This document shows, piece after piece, positions 44,401 through 55,549 of a stretch of DNA of 64,000 nucleotides; positions within the stretch are counted from its first letter, which is position 1; each line of letters begins with the position of its first letter. The notes under the pieces are model-generated. The model saw nothing but the letters and a program-made list of their open reading frames with translations. It ran no database searches and was not told the origin of the DNA. This stretch comes from Acestrorhynchus altus. Lineage: Eukaryota > Chordata > Actinopteri > Characiformes > Acestrorhynchidae. The position numbers were made by a program, and so were the translations under genes. The stretch is taken from assembly GCA_034509495.1 (NCBI GenBank), contig CM067521.1, positions 3,959,564 through 4,023,563 of the forward strand. The letters are read 5' to 3'.

Positions 44401-46170
44401 CTGTAAACAACCAGTTGAGTTCAAATATGTTCAAATATGGATCTGTGTGCTACACGTGTGTTACCGAGGGGTTCCACTGAAGGGCAGAACAGAGGACACT
44501 GACCATAACAATCTCGGATGTGATTCCATTTACTCTTAAAATTTAAAATAATACTGATCTCCACCAACTTGTCTAACAAGCATATTTGTGACTCAGCAGC
44601 AAGGACACATCTTACAGATGTGGTGTCATCGTAGACGTATTCAGACAGCATTTAAACCATTTTGTGTGTCCTGCACCTGCATATTCATTTCTGAAGACGT
44701 GCATAACCGACACACCAAACTGGCAAAGGATACACAAGGCGAGCCACTGCGTGTACACGAACGCAGGTAACAGCATGTTTAATTTCTAGTCTAATCCACT
44801 GAGCATCTCCAAAAGACATCAGTATAATCAACATTCAAAAGACGTCCACGGAGAATCCAGAATGAAACTTTCAGGCATGTCTGGGAATAGCCAGGTTTGA
44901 TCCCTGTGATCCCTCTTACCACTCTCCTCTCATCCCTTAGCACAACATCAGTCAGTGCGGACTTTAAGAAAACTGGAGATTAGTGTTCCCTTCCAAGCAT
45001 GTTAAGGTGTCCAATGACACTGGAGGAAGACACTGGTAGCACTGTGTGACAGGTTGAGTCCTAGCTACTGGGAGGGAACCTGAAATGACTAAAAATGTTT
45101 GGTAAAAATAAGTAAATAAAAATGTACAATGAGCATAAATAGAGTGGAATTCTGTTGATCTTGTTGTGGGTTTCTAAAAGCTGCTGCTCAATTTTGACAT
45201 ACTTTACTAAAAGTAGGCCTTTATTGAGGAAGGAGACTCTTGAGAACATCCCGGCATATCTAATGCAGCTCCACATTTAATTAATTTCTTATTAAGTCTG
45301 GAGCCTCGTGATTCTGCCAGCGTTCTTCTTCTGAGTTATTCCCTAAATCCCAGCACTGAGCCTTTCAAGAATACATTTTTCCTGAATCGTGATCACGAAA
45401 GAGGCAGAGGGAAACTTAGCTAGGGATCTCAGATGTTGGGATTCCAGAAAACTGGAAGTACAGTGTAATAGCAGGTTTGCTACAGCAGGCAGAACAATAT
45501 TCACTCTCATGTGGGCCACAGCCTCAACTCTTCCCCACCCACCTTGTCATGGGGAGTAACTACAGAAATATGGACTGAACTATTGTCTCTGCAGATTGGA
45601 TCATCCAGACTCTGGAGAACCCTTCCTTAAACTTTGCCCCAGTGCCTTAACCAGGACCCGAACCACTGGGAACAAAAGCACGGCTGGGATGGCCACAGCT
45701 GTAGTGGGACACCCGTGGGCAGTTCAGCAGGACCCTCAGGCCTAAGAGGCCTTCTCCTTTAAAACTCAGGCTCCTCACGGGTTCAGTGCGGGTGATTTCT
45801 CAAACATGCTTTGAAGTTCTCAGGTTGGTGGGTTCTGTGGGTTGTGGTCTGTCTTTGTACTCTGGCTGGCAGGCGGATCACAGATCACTCTTCAGGGTAA
45901 AATCAGGGGTGTCCACGGCCCAGTCCTGGAGGGCCACAGAAGCGCACAGTTTGGGGTTTCCTTGCAAGAAAGCACCTGATACAACTCGTCAGCTAATTAT
46001 GAAGCCCTGTGTAATCTGAATCAGATGTTGTAGCAGAGGGGACGCTCTGAATCCCACCAGGATGTTGAGGCCCTGGTTAAGATGTGAACAAAGTCTCTCA
46101 TAGAAAGTTTTTACAGCAAATTGTCACAAATACACTGCCTGATGCCTGACACACTGTTCTACTCTAAAAT
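44401..46170. other. Non-coding stretch, nothing recognised
   Basis: No domain-bearing frame, RNA gene or tandem array was found. Composition is unremarkable. Confidence 0.4.
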
Positions 46171-46172
46171 AC

Positions 46173-46275
46173 TATGTCCAAATGTTTGTGGACACCACTT
46201 CTGATGAACGCAATCAGCTACTGAAAGCTGCACCTTTTGCAGACACAGATGTGCAAATGCACAATAGAATGCCAA
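46173..46275 (+). mobile_element. MITE family A, left-end fragment
   Basis: gtccaaatgtttgtggacac followed by ttctgatgaacgcaatcagc and acacagatgtgcaaatgcac, the 5-prime part of family A. Confidence 0.6.
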
Positions 46276-46430
46276 TAGAATTCACTGCAGTAAGTTTGTT
46301 TGGAATAAATACCCAGATATTAAGCATATATCTGTCCACTGGCTTCAGGAGGTCAGCAGGCCATTATTTGCCACTGATGGTACATCCTCAACCCACCCAG
46401 ATAACGGTCATGTGTACGAGACCCCGAAAT

Positions 46431-46795
46431 ATTTTTTTTTAATTATTTTTGTCCCAATTTTGGAAATGCCAATTCTCCAACCCCACTAGGACTCTATCCA
46501 CGTCACATAGGATGCATCCGACACCAGGATGAGGATGAGCATGTGTCTACTCTGGCAACCACTTTTCGAACATTTTGCATCATTGCTGGGCAGCCAATGC
46601 GCTCGGAGGAAAATGCTGGGACTCCAGTTGTGATTCAATGGCTAACACACAACTTTGCCAGCCAGCATCACACTGTGTGTGATATGGGGAGAAAGCACCA
46701 TCCCAGACAGAGCATGACCACTTATTGCTCATTCAGCCAACGGCAAGCAGCACGAGCCGGGATTTGAACCAGCGATCCTCAGATCATAGTGGTAA
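46431..46795 (-). mobile_element. tRNA-derived SINE
   Basis: Read on the minus strand, the head contains ATCGCTGGTTCAAATCCCGG, a perfect RNA polymerase III B box (GGTTCRANNCC), in a tRNA-like setting at about 46765-46795. A conserved body follows (gagcaataagtggtcatgct, then cccatatcacacacagtgtg) and an A-rich end at 46431-46440. Length about 365 bp. Confidence 0.7.
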
Positions 46796-47279
46796 CACAT
46801 ATTTTAAATACGTAGACTTTTAATTTAGGAAATTATTACATGACGTATAACAGACAACAAAAGTGAGAAATAATCAGCACTGTATCAGCAATGGGTGCAA
46901 AATCAATAATCAATCGGTTCTGAAGGCAGCTCTGCCTCTGAGGCAGTGCAAATGTAGCTGGTTCAGAGAATAACCAATGAAAATAATCAGTAGGCAGAGG
47001 TATAGAATGTGCTGAGCTTTATATGTGGATGAATGGTGTGCAATTGTGTGCACATGACACTGTCGCAAATGCCACGGTACGCTGTGCTGGCATGCCCTGA
47101 ATGCTGCCTTAGAAGCCAATAGTTTCCCAGGCAGTTTTCTGAGAAACCGACACCATATAAAACATTGTTCCTAAGAACAACAGAATATCAAAATGAAAGA
47201 AGCACACACATTTCTAAAGGTCCACCTATGAGACAGAGCTGCTTTCAGACCTGTTTTGAGTGATTTTGCTCACAAGCAC

Positions 47280-47345
47280 AATTTAAAGTAGCTGAATGCT
47301 TTCATTAGAAAGGGTGTCCAAAACTTTTGGCCTATATCTGTATAT
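47280..47345 (-). mobile_element. MITE family A, terminal fragment
   Basis: aaagtagctgaatgctttcat then gaaagggtgtccaaaacttt, the left end of family A in reverse. Confidence 0.5.
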
Positions 47346-47598
47346 GGATACCCAGATCCACACAGAACAAACTTGGATGTCTTCAGGACCACCTGTGTTC
47401 CATCTGAGCTTCATCTCTAGGTTATTCACGTTTTAGTCCCTACTCAGCTCGTCTGGAACCAAAGAGGAACAGGTAAAAAAAAGTACCGGGTTCCAGGTAC
47501 CAGGTACGAGTCGAGCAGATACCGTGCAGTGGAAAAGCACCTAAAAATCCATTAAATGCAACCAAACAGTTGATTTAGGTAATGAACAGTGAGAAACA

Positions 47599-47600
<2 letters not shown>

Positions 47601-47633
<33 letters not shown>
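47601..47633. repeat. (GT)n microsatellite
   Basis: About 16 GT units. Confidence 0.92.
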
Positions 47634-47636
<3 letters not shown>

Positions 47637-47797
47637 ACTGGGTCTACTGTAATTTATATTGCTATAATTAACTTTGTCACACCTCTTTTAACCTCAGTTA
47701 GCCGACTCGGCTGTGGAAAGTCATTCGTCTGAGACTGACTCAGGTGACAGGTGAGTGTGATACACCTGTCCCCATTCTCAGATCACCTTTAAGACGT

Positions 47798-47798
47798 G

Positions 47799-47830
<32 letters not shown>

Positions 47831-47840
47831 CACGCACACA
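47798..47840. repeat. (CA)n microsatellite
   Basis: CA repeats with two CG interruptions. Confidence 0.92.
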
Positions 47841-47904
47841 CTCCAATGAAGTGCCTGTTTTCCAACAAGGAAATTTTCAGTGATTATGAAAATACAATAC
47901 GTGG

Positions 47905-48275
47905 ACTAAAGTATTGGGACATCTGCTCATTCCGTTTCTTTAAAAAAAGAGTTTCTCCTGCTTCTGTTGGAGTAACTGTCTCTACCTTCCAGGGAAGACT
48001 TTCAACTAGATTCTGGAACATTGCAGTGAGAATTTGATTGCATTCCAGTGAACACAGCTCTACAGCTCTACGTGCTGGGGGGGCTTTGTACCCCTCCGTC
48101 CCACACTGGCTCTAGGCCTGGGGTCGGCAGGTTTGTTTATCTGCTCCAGAGAGTCCTATTCTATTGGGTGTACTTGGATCTGTGCATTTGCACATTGGTG
48201 TCAGCAATGGGCACTGCGTAAAGCAAAGCTGAGTATGGTTCACTAGAAGGGGGCATCCACAAACTTATGGACATG
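47905..48275 (-). mobile_element. MITE family A copy next to the CpG promoter
   Basis: ctaaagtattgggacatctg at the left and gcatccacaaacttatggac at the right form the terminal inverted repeats in reverse orientation. The right end lies about 20 bp before the CpG-rich region begins. Confidence 0.65.
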
Positions 48276-48289
48276 TAGGTGAGTGTTCT

Positions 48290-48860
48290 GACCACCACGT
48301 GCTGCTCACACAGCTCAGCGACGTACTTCCGGCGTGGTAACGTCTCGTCATCAGCGAATCCCGCCAAAATCAGGCAGACACGATGCGCGCGCTCTTTCTT
48401 TGTCACCCCCCTCCCCCCTGGATTCTCACAGACTGTCTCGCGCTACTTTGACGTCACGTGACGTATCAGTAGGTTCGGTTCTTTATTCCGTTCTTTGATC
48501 CATAAACACATCGTGAATCGGAATCACGTGACGTCACCGCCAAAGGTGCGCGTGGAAGGTGGGCGGGGCCAGGAGGCGGGCCCGGCCGCTGATTGGAGTA
48601 AAGGGATGGAGGGACGCCAGGGGGCGGATAGAGGGGCGGGCATGTGGTGGAGGAGGCGGGGCTATCTCATCAATGCGACCCAGTTTAAAGCTGCGGGGCC
48701 GCTCAGAACCGCGGAGAGTCGCGCGCCTGTGAGGAGTGTCTGCCCTTCTGCCTTCTCTTCACACTGCGGGGTGAGTGGGGTGAGAGGGGTGAGAAAGTCC
48801 TCACTTCTCTATGTTTGATGGACATCTCTGTTCCAGCTCTCGGCTGCGCGCGCCGCCGTT
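48290..48860 (+). promoter_or_regulatory. CpG-island promoter with CRE/E-box motifs and GC boxes
   Basis: Marked local rise in CpG and GC. It holds TGACGTCACGTGACGT (48449-48464), TCACGTGACGTCAC (48524-48537), several GGGCGGGG-type GC boxes (about 48560-48660), and a reverse CCAAT (ctgattgg, about 48588). A transcript probably starts around 48680-48700. This is a housekeeping-style promoter, directed by the downstream donor into the plus strand. Confidence 0.65.
48690..48770 (+). other. Probable non-coding first exon of an unidentified gene
   Basis: GC-rich sequence ends in a consensus donor (GCGGG|GTGAGT, GT at 48771) directly after the CpG promoter. No ATG frame with a recognisable product is present, so it is likely a 5-prime UTR exon. 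The coding exons were not found in the remaining 15 kb and may be outside the window. The start coordinate is a guess. Confidence 0.4.
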
Positions 48861-48879
48861 ATTCGGACCAACCGAGGGG

Positions 48880-49795
48880 GTAGTTGAATGGATTGAGGAG
48901 TAGTTGAATGGGAGAGGGGTACAGAGGGATAGTTGAACGGGAGAGGGGTATTTCAGTGGCGGGGGTAGTTGAATGGGAGAGGGGTAGTTGAATGGCGGGG
49001 GTAGTTGAATGGGAGAGGGGTAGTTGAATGACGGGGATAGTGGAATGACTATCCACTAGGATAGATAGTGGAATTTGAATGGGAGAGGGGTAGTTAAATG
49101 GGAGAGGGGTAGTGAAATGGCGGGGGTAATTGAATGGGAGAGGGGTAGTTGAATGGATGAGGGGTATTTGAATGGGAGAGGGGTAGTTAAATGGGAGAGG
49201 GGTAGTTGAATGAGAGAGGGGTAGTTGAATGAGAGAGGGGTAGTTGAATGAGAGAAGGGTAGTTAAATGGGAGAGGGGTAGTAAAATGGGAGAGGGGTAG
49301 TTGAATGAGAGAAGGGTAGTTGAATGGGAGAGGGGTAGTTAAATGGGAGAGGGGTAGTTGAATTTCGGGGGTAATTGAATGGGAGAGGGGTAGTTGAATG
49401 GGTGAGGGGTAGTTGAATGGCAGGGGTAGTTAAATGGGAGAGGGGTAGTGAAATGGCGGGGGTAATTGAATGGGAGAGGGGTAGTTGAATGGGAGAGGGG
49501 TAGTTGAATGGATGAGGGGTATTTGAATGGGAGAGGGGTAGTTAAATTGGAGAGGGGTAGTTGAATGAGAGAGGGGTAGTTGAATGAGAGAAGGGTAGTT
49601 GAATGGGAGAGGGGTAGTAAAATGGGAGAGGGGTAGTTGAATGAGAGAAGGGTAGTTGAATGGGAGAGGGGTAGTTAAATGGGAGAGGGGTAGTTGAATT
49701 TCGGGGGTAATTGAATGGGAGAGGGGTAGTTGAATGGGTGAGGGGTAGTTGAATGGCGGGGGTAATTGAATGGGAGAGGGGTAGTTGAATTGCGG
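48880..49795. repeat. 19-bp minisatellite (gggagaggggtagttgaat) with higher-order structure
   Basis: About 48 copies of a 19-bp unit. Variant units (gtgaaatggcgggggtaatt at 49112 and 49448; the gaatttcgggggtaattg variant) repeat in the same order at about 336 bp, a two-copy higher-order repeat. Pro/Ser/Thr-rich minus-strand frames of up to 197 codons come from the array. Confidence 0.93.
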
Positions 49796-50240
49796 GGTTG
49801 TTTGGTAATAAGCTGCGCTCATTGGTTCGCTCTGATCGTGGGAAGAGTCCTCCAGCCTGCCTGACCTCACTGATGCTCTCCTCTGGCTGGATGCAATCAG
49901 ATCTTCCTCCAATCAGCAATGTTTCACCTTCCTCATCTGTGTTTTGGTGCCCTTTGATGGGGCTGCTTCTCACACCTGGGCTTTGTAAGACTGGCATGCA
50001 AATGAGCTCCATTCTCATTGGCTGCCCTGTGCTGCGCCTCATCCCTAAAGCTGAAACACTCTTAACTTCTGTGGGAGTGGGCGGGGCTACAGGGCTGGTG
50101 GTGGGTGGGAGTGGCTTTGGGTTTTGTGACATCACAAAAACTATGAATGGGAAACCGGGGTTTTTTCTGGTTCAAGCCCAGAGCGCTCCAGAGAACTGGT
50201 GACCGGGTCTCCAGAAATCTGTGCTCTGGGTCCAGTTTGT
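49796..50240. other. Non-coding stretch, nothing recognised
   Basis: A 134-codon plus frame (49798-50202) has no family signature. Confidence 0.4.
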
Positions 50241-50243
50241 CAC

Positions 50244-50246
<3 letters not shown>

Positions 50247-50289
<43 letters not shown>
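50247..50289. repeat. (TG)n microsatellite
   Basis: About 21 TG units. Confidence 0.92.
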
Positions 50290-50399
50290 TTGATTACCTA
50301 TGATATCTGAATATTGCAGTTTCGGGACGTATGGGTAGAGCAGGGGGGGTTTGTGGGCATGTGTTGGGCTTTGGTCATTTGCATGCACAGTTTGTATAA

Positions 50400-50600
50400 T
50401 CTCTATATAAGGGCATTGAGCAATAGATCATGATATTACTCTTGCCCAATAGCAAAAGTAAGATAGAGGGGTACAAACCCCCTTGGCACTGGGCTGTGGG
50501 GCAGGAGACCTGCATTCTCTGATCTGATGGAATAATCCGTTTTCCCAAGATACACTTTAATATCCTTGATTTGTGCTTTCCTGCGGAATAATAGTAATTC
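50400..50600 (+). mobile_element. MITE family A, partial copy
   Basis: gcccaatagcaaaagtaagatagaggggta and aatatccttgatttgtgctt match family A in part. Confidence 0.5.
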
Positions 50601-50639
50601 ATTTAGATTCATATGGTAAGTGTGTGTGTGTGTGTGCAC

Positions 50640-51960
50640 AAACCACAGCTTGTGTTTGTTGTCATGGTTGGTTCTACCCCTGCATCAATGTTGATGGTGG
50701 GCAACATCTGGCTAAGTGATGCCGGGGGCACGAATACAGTGAGAAGAAGCCTTTGAATGTGTCCATCAGTTATTCCCGAACGTCAGTGATCTCACAGACG
50801 CAGTAGTGCTGTTCTAATATGGACGACAGTTTTTCCAGTGCCATCCTCTCCGCACATCTACCTCCAGTAGCACCAGTCACTCTGGTGATGGCCCAGTTGG
50901 AGTATACTGTGGAAAACTCCTGAACGATCGATAGCTGGTGGGATGGTGGGATGGGACAGTATCAGGTGGAATGGTCCGGCCTTTTATCCGTTATCAGTGA
51001 GCTGGCGGTCTCTAATAGTGACACCAGTACAAACTCAGAATGGGAATCTGAGTTAATCTGGGGAATGTGGGAATGTGAGTGGATTTGGTTGATAAGGAAA
51101 AGTGTAGTTGGAACAGTGTTCCCGTCGCCGATGATTTTTACAGTGTAAAAATTGATAGCCTGGATATTGTGGCTGTCGGACTTAAAACTCATATCTCCAA
51201 CATGGCAGCTTAACAGAAGAAGGAAAAGGTCATTTTGGAGCATTTCCATTGGTCCGTTCATCGTGAAATTCCGATTGGGTTGCCACAAACTGCTATTTTT
51301 CTGTCAATTAATCGATCGTCTCTCATACAGATTAGTCGATTAATCTAAACGACTCGTTGTCCCAACATTTTCCTTCATCTTCTTCTTATTTCATCAACAA
51401 CAAAACTCTTTATTCATATGATGCAGAACAGCAAAATGTAAACCCGTCGTCCCCTTGAAGCTATAAGGTTCTATTGGACATTTGAATTAAAACTGTATTA
51501 ATTAAATAAAAAGGTCTTATTCTGTGACTTCTTTACGTTGTGTGAGGTGTGCTTTTTAGACTCTTTATCTCCAAATAGGTCAGTGTTACTATAAAGACTT
51601 AATAATGACTTAATATCTTCAAAACTGAGCAGAACGCAGATACATCCTCATAGCTCCACGGCAACGAGATGTTGACATTGAAGCTTCAGTTTGAAACTCC
51701 AGCCTGAAAAACTGTAAACAGATATTTTTACGGAAGAAATGCAAGTTTCTATTTGATAGTTAACTGATCTCGCACTAAATCCATGGAAGTGCTGTGGAAG
51801 CGGGATGGTGGTCAGTATCTGCATGCTTATACCACAGCAGCAATGTTTCACGGTCAGTGAAAAATGGACGACAGGTAAGTACATTTTTCTGTGCGTTTGA
51901 GTACAGTAATGCTGTACGTGGTGGTCCAGTGTCCCCTTTTCAATAATGTATGAATGGTTT
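50640..51960. other. Non-coding stretch, possible unclassified MITE at 51040-51300
   Basis: 51110-51200 (tacagtgtaaaaattgatagcc; tcatatctccaacatggcag) looks like a low-copy fish repeat. No exon was recognised. Confidence 0.35.
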
Positions 51961-52030
51961 GACAAAGGAGGAGGGCTCCCCCCTTGTGAACCTGGTTCCT
52001 CCGATGGTTTCTTCCTCCAGCTCTGCGGGA
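51960..52030 (-). mobile_element. LINE-type dispersed fragment
   Basis: cttgtgaacctggttcctcc and ggtttcttcctccagctct, the reverse of the repeat at 27845-27900. Confidence 0.5.
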
Positions 52031-52119
52031 CTATTTCCTTTGGCTTGGCTTGATATCTTCATTCTGTGTTTCATGTGCTGATCGTCTTATTTTTGATTTC
52101 TGTACATTTCTGGACATAT

Positions 52120-52505
52120 ATAGTCAGCTTGTCTCGTCCCTGTAGAGAAGCACTGCCAATAGAATAGGACTCTCTGGAACAGATATGAAATTAACCATGT
52201 CTAATGCGTGGGGTAGAGGGGTCTAAAGCCCTCCAGCATTGAGCTGTGGTTCAGTGGAACTGTGTTGGAGCTCCATCCAGTACTTTTGTGATGAGTTGGG
52301 GATGAGGTGAAGGTGGTGATCATCAAACATCCTGACCTCACTCAATGAATGCAATCCAATCCTCAGTAATGCCCCAGACTCTAGTAGAAAGTCTTCCCTG
52401 GACAGTAGAGACAGTTACTCCAACAAACGCAGGATCAACTTTTTTTAATGCCCTTGATTTTTAGAAGAATCTGTGAATGAGCAGGTGTCCCAATACTTTT
52501 GTCTT
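52120..52505 (+). mobile_element. MITE family A, near-complete copy
   Basis: cttgtctcgtccctgtagag, agaggggtctaaagccctcc, ggtggtgatcatcaaacatcc, and the end gagcaggtgtcccaatactt followed by ttgtc. Confidence 0.7.
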
Positions 52506-52787
52506 TTTTTTTCTGAAGACTGGACGGCCTGTTTCGAGGCAACTCGACCTGTGGGTCACACAGCGTCCTCACACTCCAGCTAACACCTGGTGTGCTGTTT
52601 CTGCGCCTGCGCTGCAGGTGGCACAGGGGTACGAGTGGCCCACTTTCAGCAGCAGGGCATTTTTGAAGGGCTTCTGGCCGACACTGACCGCCTGTCCACA
52701 ACGCTGATCTGTCAACTGCGAGGAAGAACTGTGCTGGAAACCAGTGATTTGCAGATTAGAGCTGAGAGCACGCACTATGTGCAAGCT

Positions 52788-52789
<2 letters not shown>

Positions 52790-52861
<72 letters not shown>
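52790..52861. repeat. (TG)n microsatellite
   Basis: About 35 TG units with one TTTG interruption. Confidence 0.95.
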
Positions 52862-52994
52862 CATTCTGCCAAGTAAAGCACAGTTGTTTGTGTACAAAAT
52901 CCATCTTCTGGAAGGGAAAGCTACAGGCCTCATGCTGACATGTTGGGCTTTGAGTAATATAATAATTTCCACTCGTCTGAACTCATATTTAACC

Positions 52995-53480
52995 CTTAGA
53001 GGTCTAAAGTTATTAGTGCTGTTCTGTTTAAATATCTTTACATGCACAATATTTACACAGTTATGAATGCTGCTCAAGAGTAGCTGATAAAATGGACAGA
53101 AAACAAAGGACAGAAAGCAGATAAACAAACATGAAATTATTGGCACCGTGTCCAGTGCCAGGCATGGGGCAGAGGGGTATTGAGCTGTGGAGCAGTGGAA
53201 CTGTGTTGGCGCTCCATCCAGGGGCTATTTGCTCTCGTTCTTTGCTCACACCGTGTTCAAATTTCAGAATAAAAGTCATGAGATGGGACAATACTGATAC
53301 ATAAATGAGAAAAATAATAATGGACATTCCGGTTGTTTTTTTATTCGTACTGTCAATAATGTTGAAGAACCTATTATTATAAACATCCTTGTCAATCTAA
53401 TCATTACAAAAACATTTTCAGCTCAAAAACCCTCATTTTTACAGATGTTTTGAGACATGCTTTTTTAAAGTAATGCTTCA
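52995..53480. mobile_element. piggyBac-like MITE family B copy with a family A fragment inside
   Basis: Starts atttaacccttagaggtct. 53145-53225 is a family A fragment (catggggcagaggggtat), and 53240-53470 returns to family B (ttgctcacaccgtgttcaaa, ttcagaataaaagtcatgag). Confidence 0.5.
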
Positions 53481-54015
53481 TAACTTTATGAACTGTAAAG
53501 TGAGGTGATATAAAGGGAAATGAGGGAGGAGGCAGGTACAGGGGTTGGACATGAAACTGAAACACCTGGTTTTAGACCACAATAATGTATTAGTATGGTG
53601 TACTAGGGCCTTCTTTTGCGGCCAATACAGCGTCAGTTCGTCTTGGGAATGACATTTTTTTTGTTGAAGAACCTATTATTATAAACATCCTTGTCAATCT
53701 AATCATTACAAAAACATTTTCAGCTCAAAAACCCTCATTTTTACATCTTTATTGTTATTGATGCCTTTTTAACGTTCGTTTTTGTTTCATTTAGGACAGA
53801 TGTTTTGAGACATGCTTTTTTAAAGTTATGCTTTAAAACGTGAGGTGATATAAAGGGAAATGAGGGAGCAGGCAGGTACAGGGGTTGGACAATGAAACTG
53901 AAACACCTGGTTTTAGATAATAATAATATAATTGATATATAATATAATAATTGATTATTATGGTGTTCTAGGGCCTCCTTTTGCAGCCAATACATCGTCA
54001 ATTCATCTTGGGAAT
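53351..54015. repeat. Direct tandem duplication of about 310-350 bp
   Basis: 53351-53660 and 53665-54015 share, in order, ttgaagaacctattattata, gcttttttaaagttatgctt, gtgatataaagggaaatgag, and the transposon end caggggttggacaatgaaac through ttgggaatgacattttttt. Differences are small indels (an insertion at about 53746-53790 and an AT-rich one at about 53915-53955). Confidence 0.85.
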
Positions 54016-54388
54016 GACATTTTTTTGGATACAATCCGGGTTAACACCCCAACATCCCTTTCAGACAGCTTCGTCTCACGTCCACAGTTAATCCTGTTGG
54101 ATGTGGTTGATACATCACAAAGACTTGCTGTCTTGGTCACAGATGCGCCAGCAAGACGTGCACCAACAATTTGTCCTCTTTTGAACTCTGGTATGTCCCC
54201 CATAATGTTGTGTTCATTGCAATATTTAGAGCAAACCTGTGCTCTTACCTGCTAATTGAACCTTCACACTCTGCTCTTACTGGTTCAATGTGCAATTAAT
54301 GAAGATTGGACACCAGGCTGCTCCAATTTAGCCATGAAACCTCCCACACTACAATGACAGGTGTTTCAGTTTCAGTGTCCAACCCCTG
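53879..54388 (-). mobile_element. Non-autonomous Tc1-type element with intact ends and TA flanks
   Basis: CAGGGGTTGGACAATGAAAC at 53879 and, in reverse, CAGGGGTTGGACACTGAAAC at 54388 are nearly perfect inverted ends, each flanked by TA. The minus frame at 54203-54003 (FKRGQIVGARLAGASVTKTA, then LCDVS) is a transposase N-terminal helix-turn-helix remnant. About 510 bp, so internally deleted. Confidence 0.82.
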
Positions 54389-54989
54389 TAGGTGGAGGGT
54401 GTGAAGTTGTTTAATGCCGTAATGCAATGAGAGGTGTGGGTTTATATAGCTTCTGGGTTGTTGTGTGAAGCCGAATCCCAAAAAACTGATGTATGCGAGG
54501 CACGGAGGAGTCATGAGAAAGTGGAAAACTCTTGAGAGCCTCTGTTATAAAGTACAGCTTTGTTCTCAGACGTACTTTAATAATGTTGAAAGCTCGAGTA
54601 AACTGAAGTGTAATCATAGCCAGATCAGCCTCCAGCCGTCATTTGTTGCTACATTGAAAATGGAATTGAATTGAGACCCTCTGTATCACGTCAGTTTAAT
54701 TCCAGGATCGTTTCACTCCATGTCAACCATCGCTTTCGAGACCAGCCAGATGGAAACTGTTCTTGAGGACAGTAATCTGATACCTGTGGTGTCCAGTCAT
54801 CACAGGTCAGTAGAAAACTCTTTTAGACCACAAAACCCACAAAGAGAGCGTCCTGTTAGTGAGGGGTAAGAGTATGCCACAGGAACGGACTGAGCGAAGT
54901 CGTTTGAGGTGATCGGTCCAGAACTGTTATAAGCCAGCTTATCATTCCTGCTGACCCATTTAGCAGATAGCAGAGCCCCTTTGGCTGAT

Positions 54990-55150
54990 GCAGATGAAGT
55001 ACACAGAGTTGGGTCCTTTTGCATGTACACTGTATGCACAAAAGTATTGGGACACCTGCTCATTCATTGCTGTGAGGATTTGCTTGCATTCAGCAACAGT
55101 CGCAGCGTTAGACATGTTGGATGATCATCACCCCATGTCTGGCCATGTCT
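54990..55150 (-). mobile_element. MITE family A, partial copy
   Basis: gcacaaaagtattgggacac and ctgctcattcattgctgtgagg, the right end of family A in reverse. Confidence 0.5.
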
Positions 55151-55244
55151 GCTGGGTGACCGTTTGTACTGTTAGTGGTGTTTATTAGGTCTGCTGTGTT
55201 CTGATCCTCACTGCGATCTTTTTTTATAGTCCGTCTGTTTCCCT

Positions 55245-55545
55245 GCAGACGTTACTGTCCTCCTTTCACCCTGATCTTCAATGGTCAGGACCCCACAGGA
55301 CCACCACAGAGCAGCTATTATGTGGGTGGTCATTCTCAGCACTGCAGTGTCACTGACATGGTGATGGTGTGTTGGTGTTGGTACAAGTGGATCAGATGAC
55401 AGTCCACCAACCAGAAATGTCTACTCAACAGTGTCCTGCAGGCAGCGTCCTGCAGGCAGCGTCCTGTGAGCACTGATGAAGGACTAAAGGATGTCCAACA
55501 CACTGCAAAATCAGATGAGCTTGTTATGGTTGATCGGTGTGTGTC
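55245..55545. mobile_element. Dispersed repeat D, copy 2
   Basis: ggtcaggaccccacaggacc, gagcagctattatgtgggtg and gtgtcactgacatggtgatg, shared with 13930-14050. Confidence 0.55.
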
Positions 55546-55549
55546 GTAT

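Noticed and set aside
46765..46795. Functional tRNA gene
   Set aside because: Only the B-box region is tRNA-like; no full cloverleaf, and the sequence continues into a SINE body.
49542..50135. 197-codon Pro/Ser/Thr-rich frame on the minus strand
   Set aside because: Mostly the 19-bp minisatellite read in one frame; no start or splice support.
52590..52790. Possible exon after a ctgcag acceptor (frame with GVRVAHFQQQGIFEGLLAD)
   Set aside because: The frame is open but runs into a TG tract and shows no family signature or donor; too weak to call.
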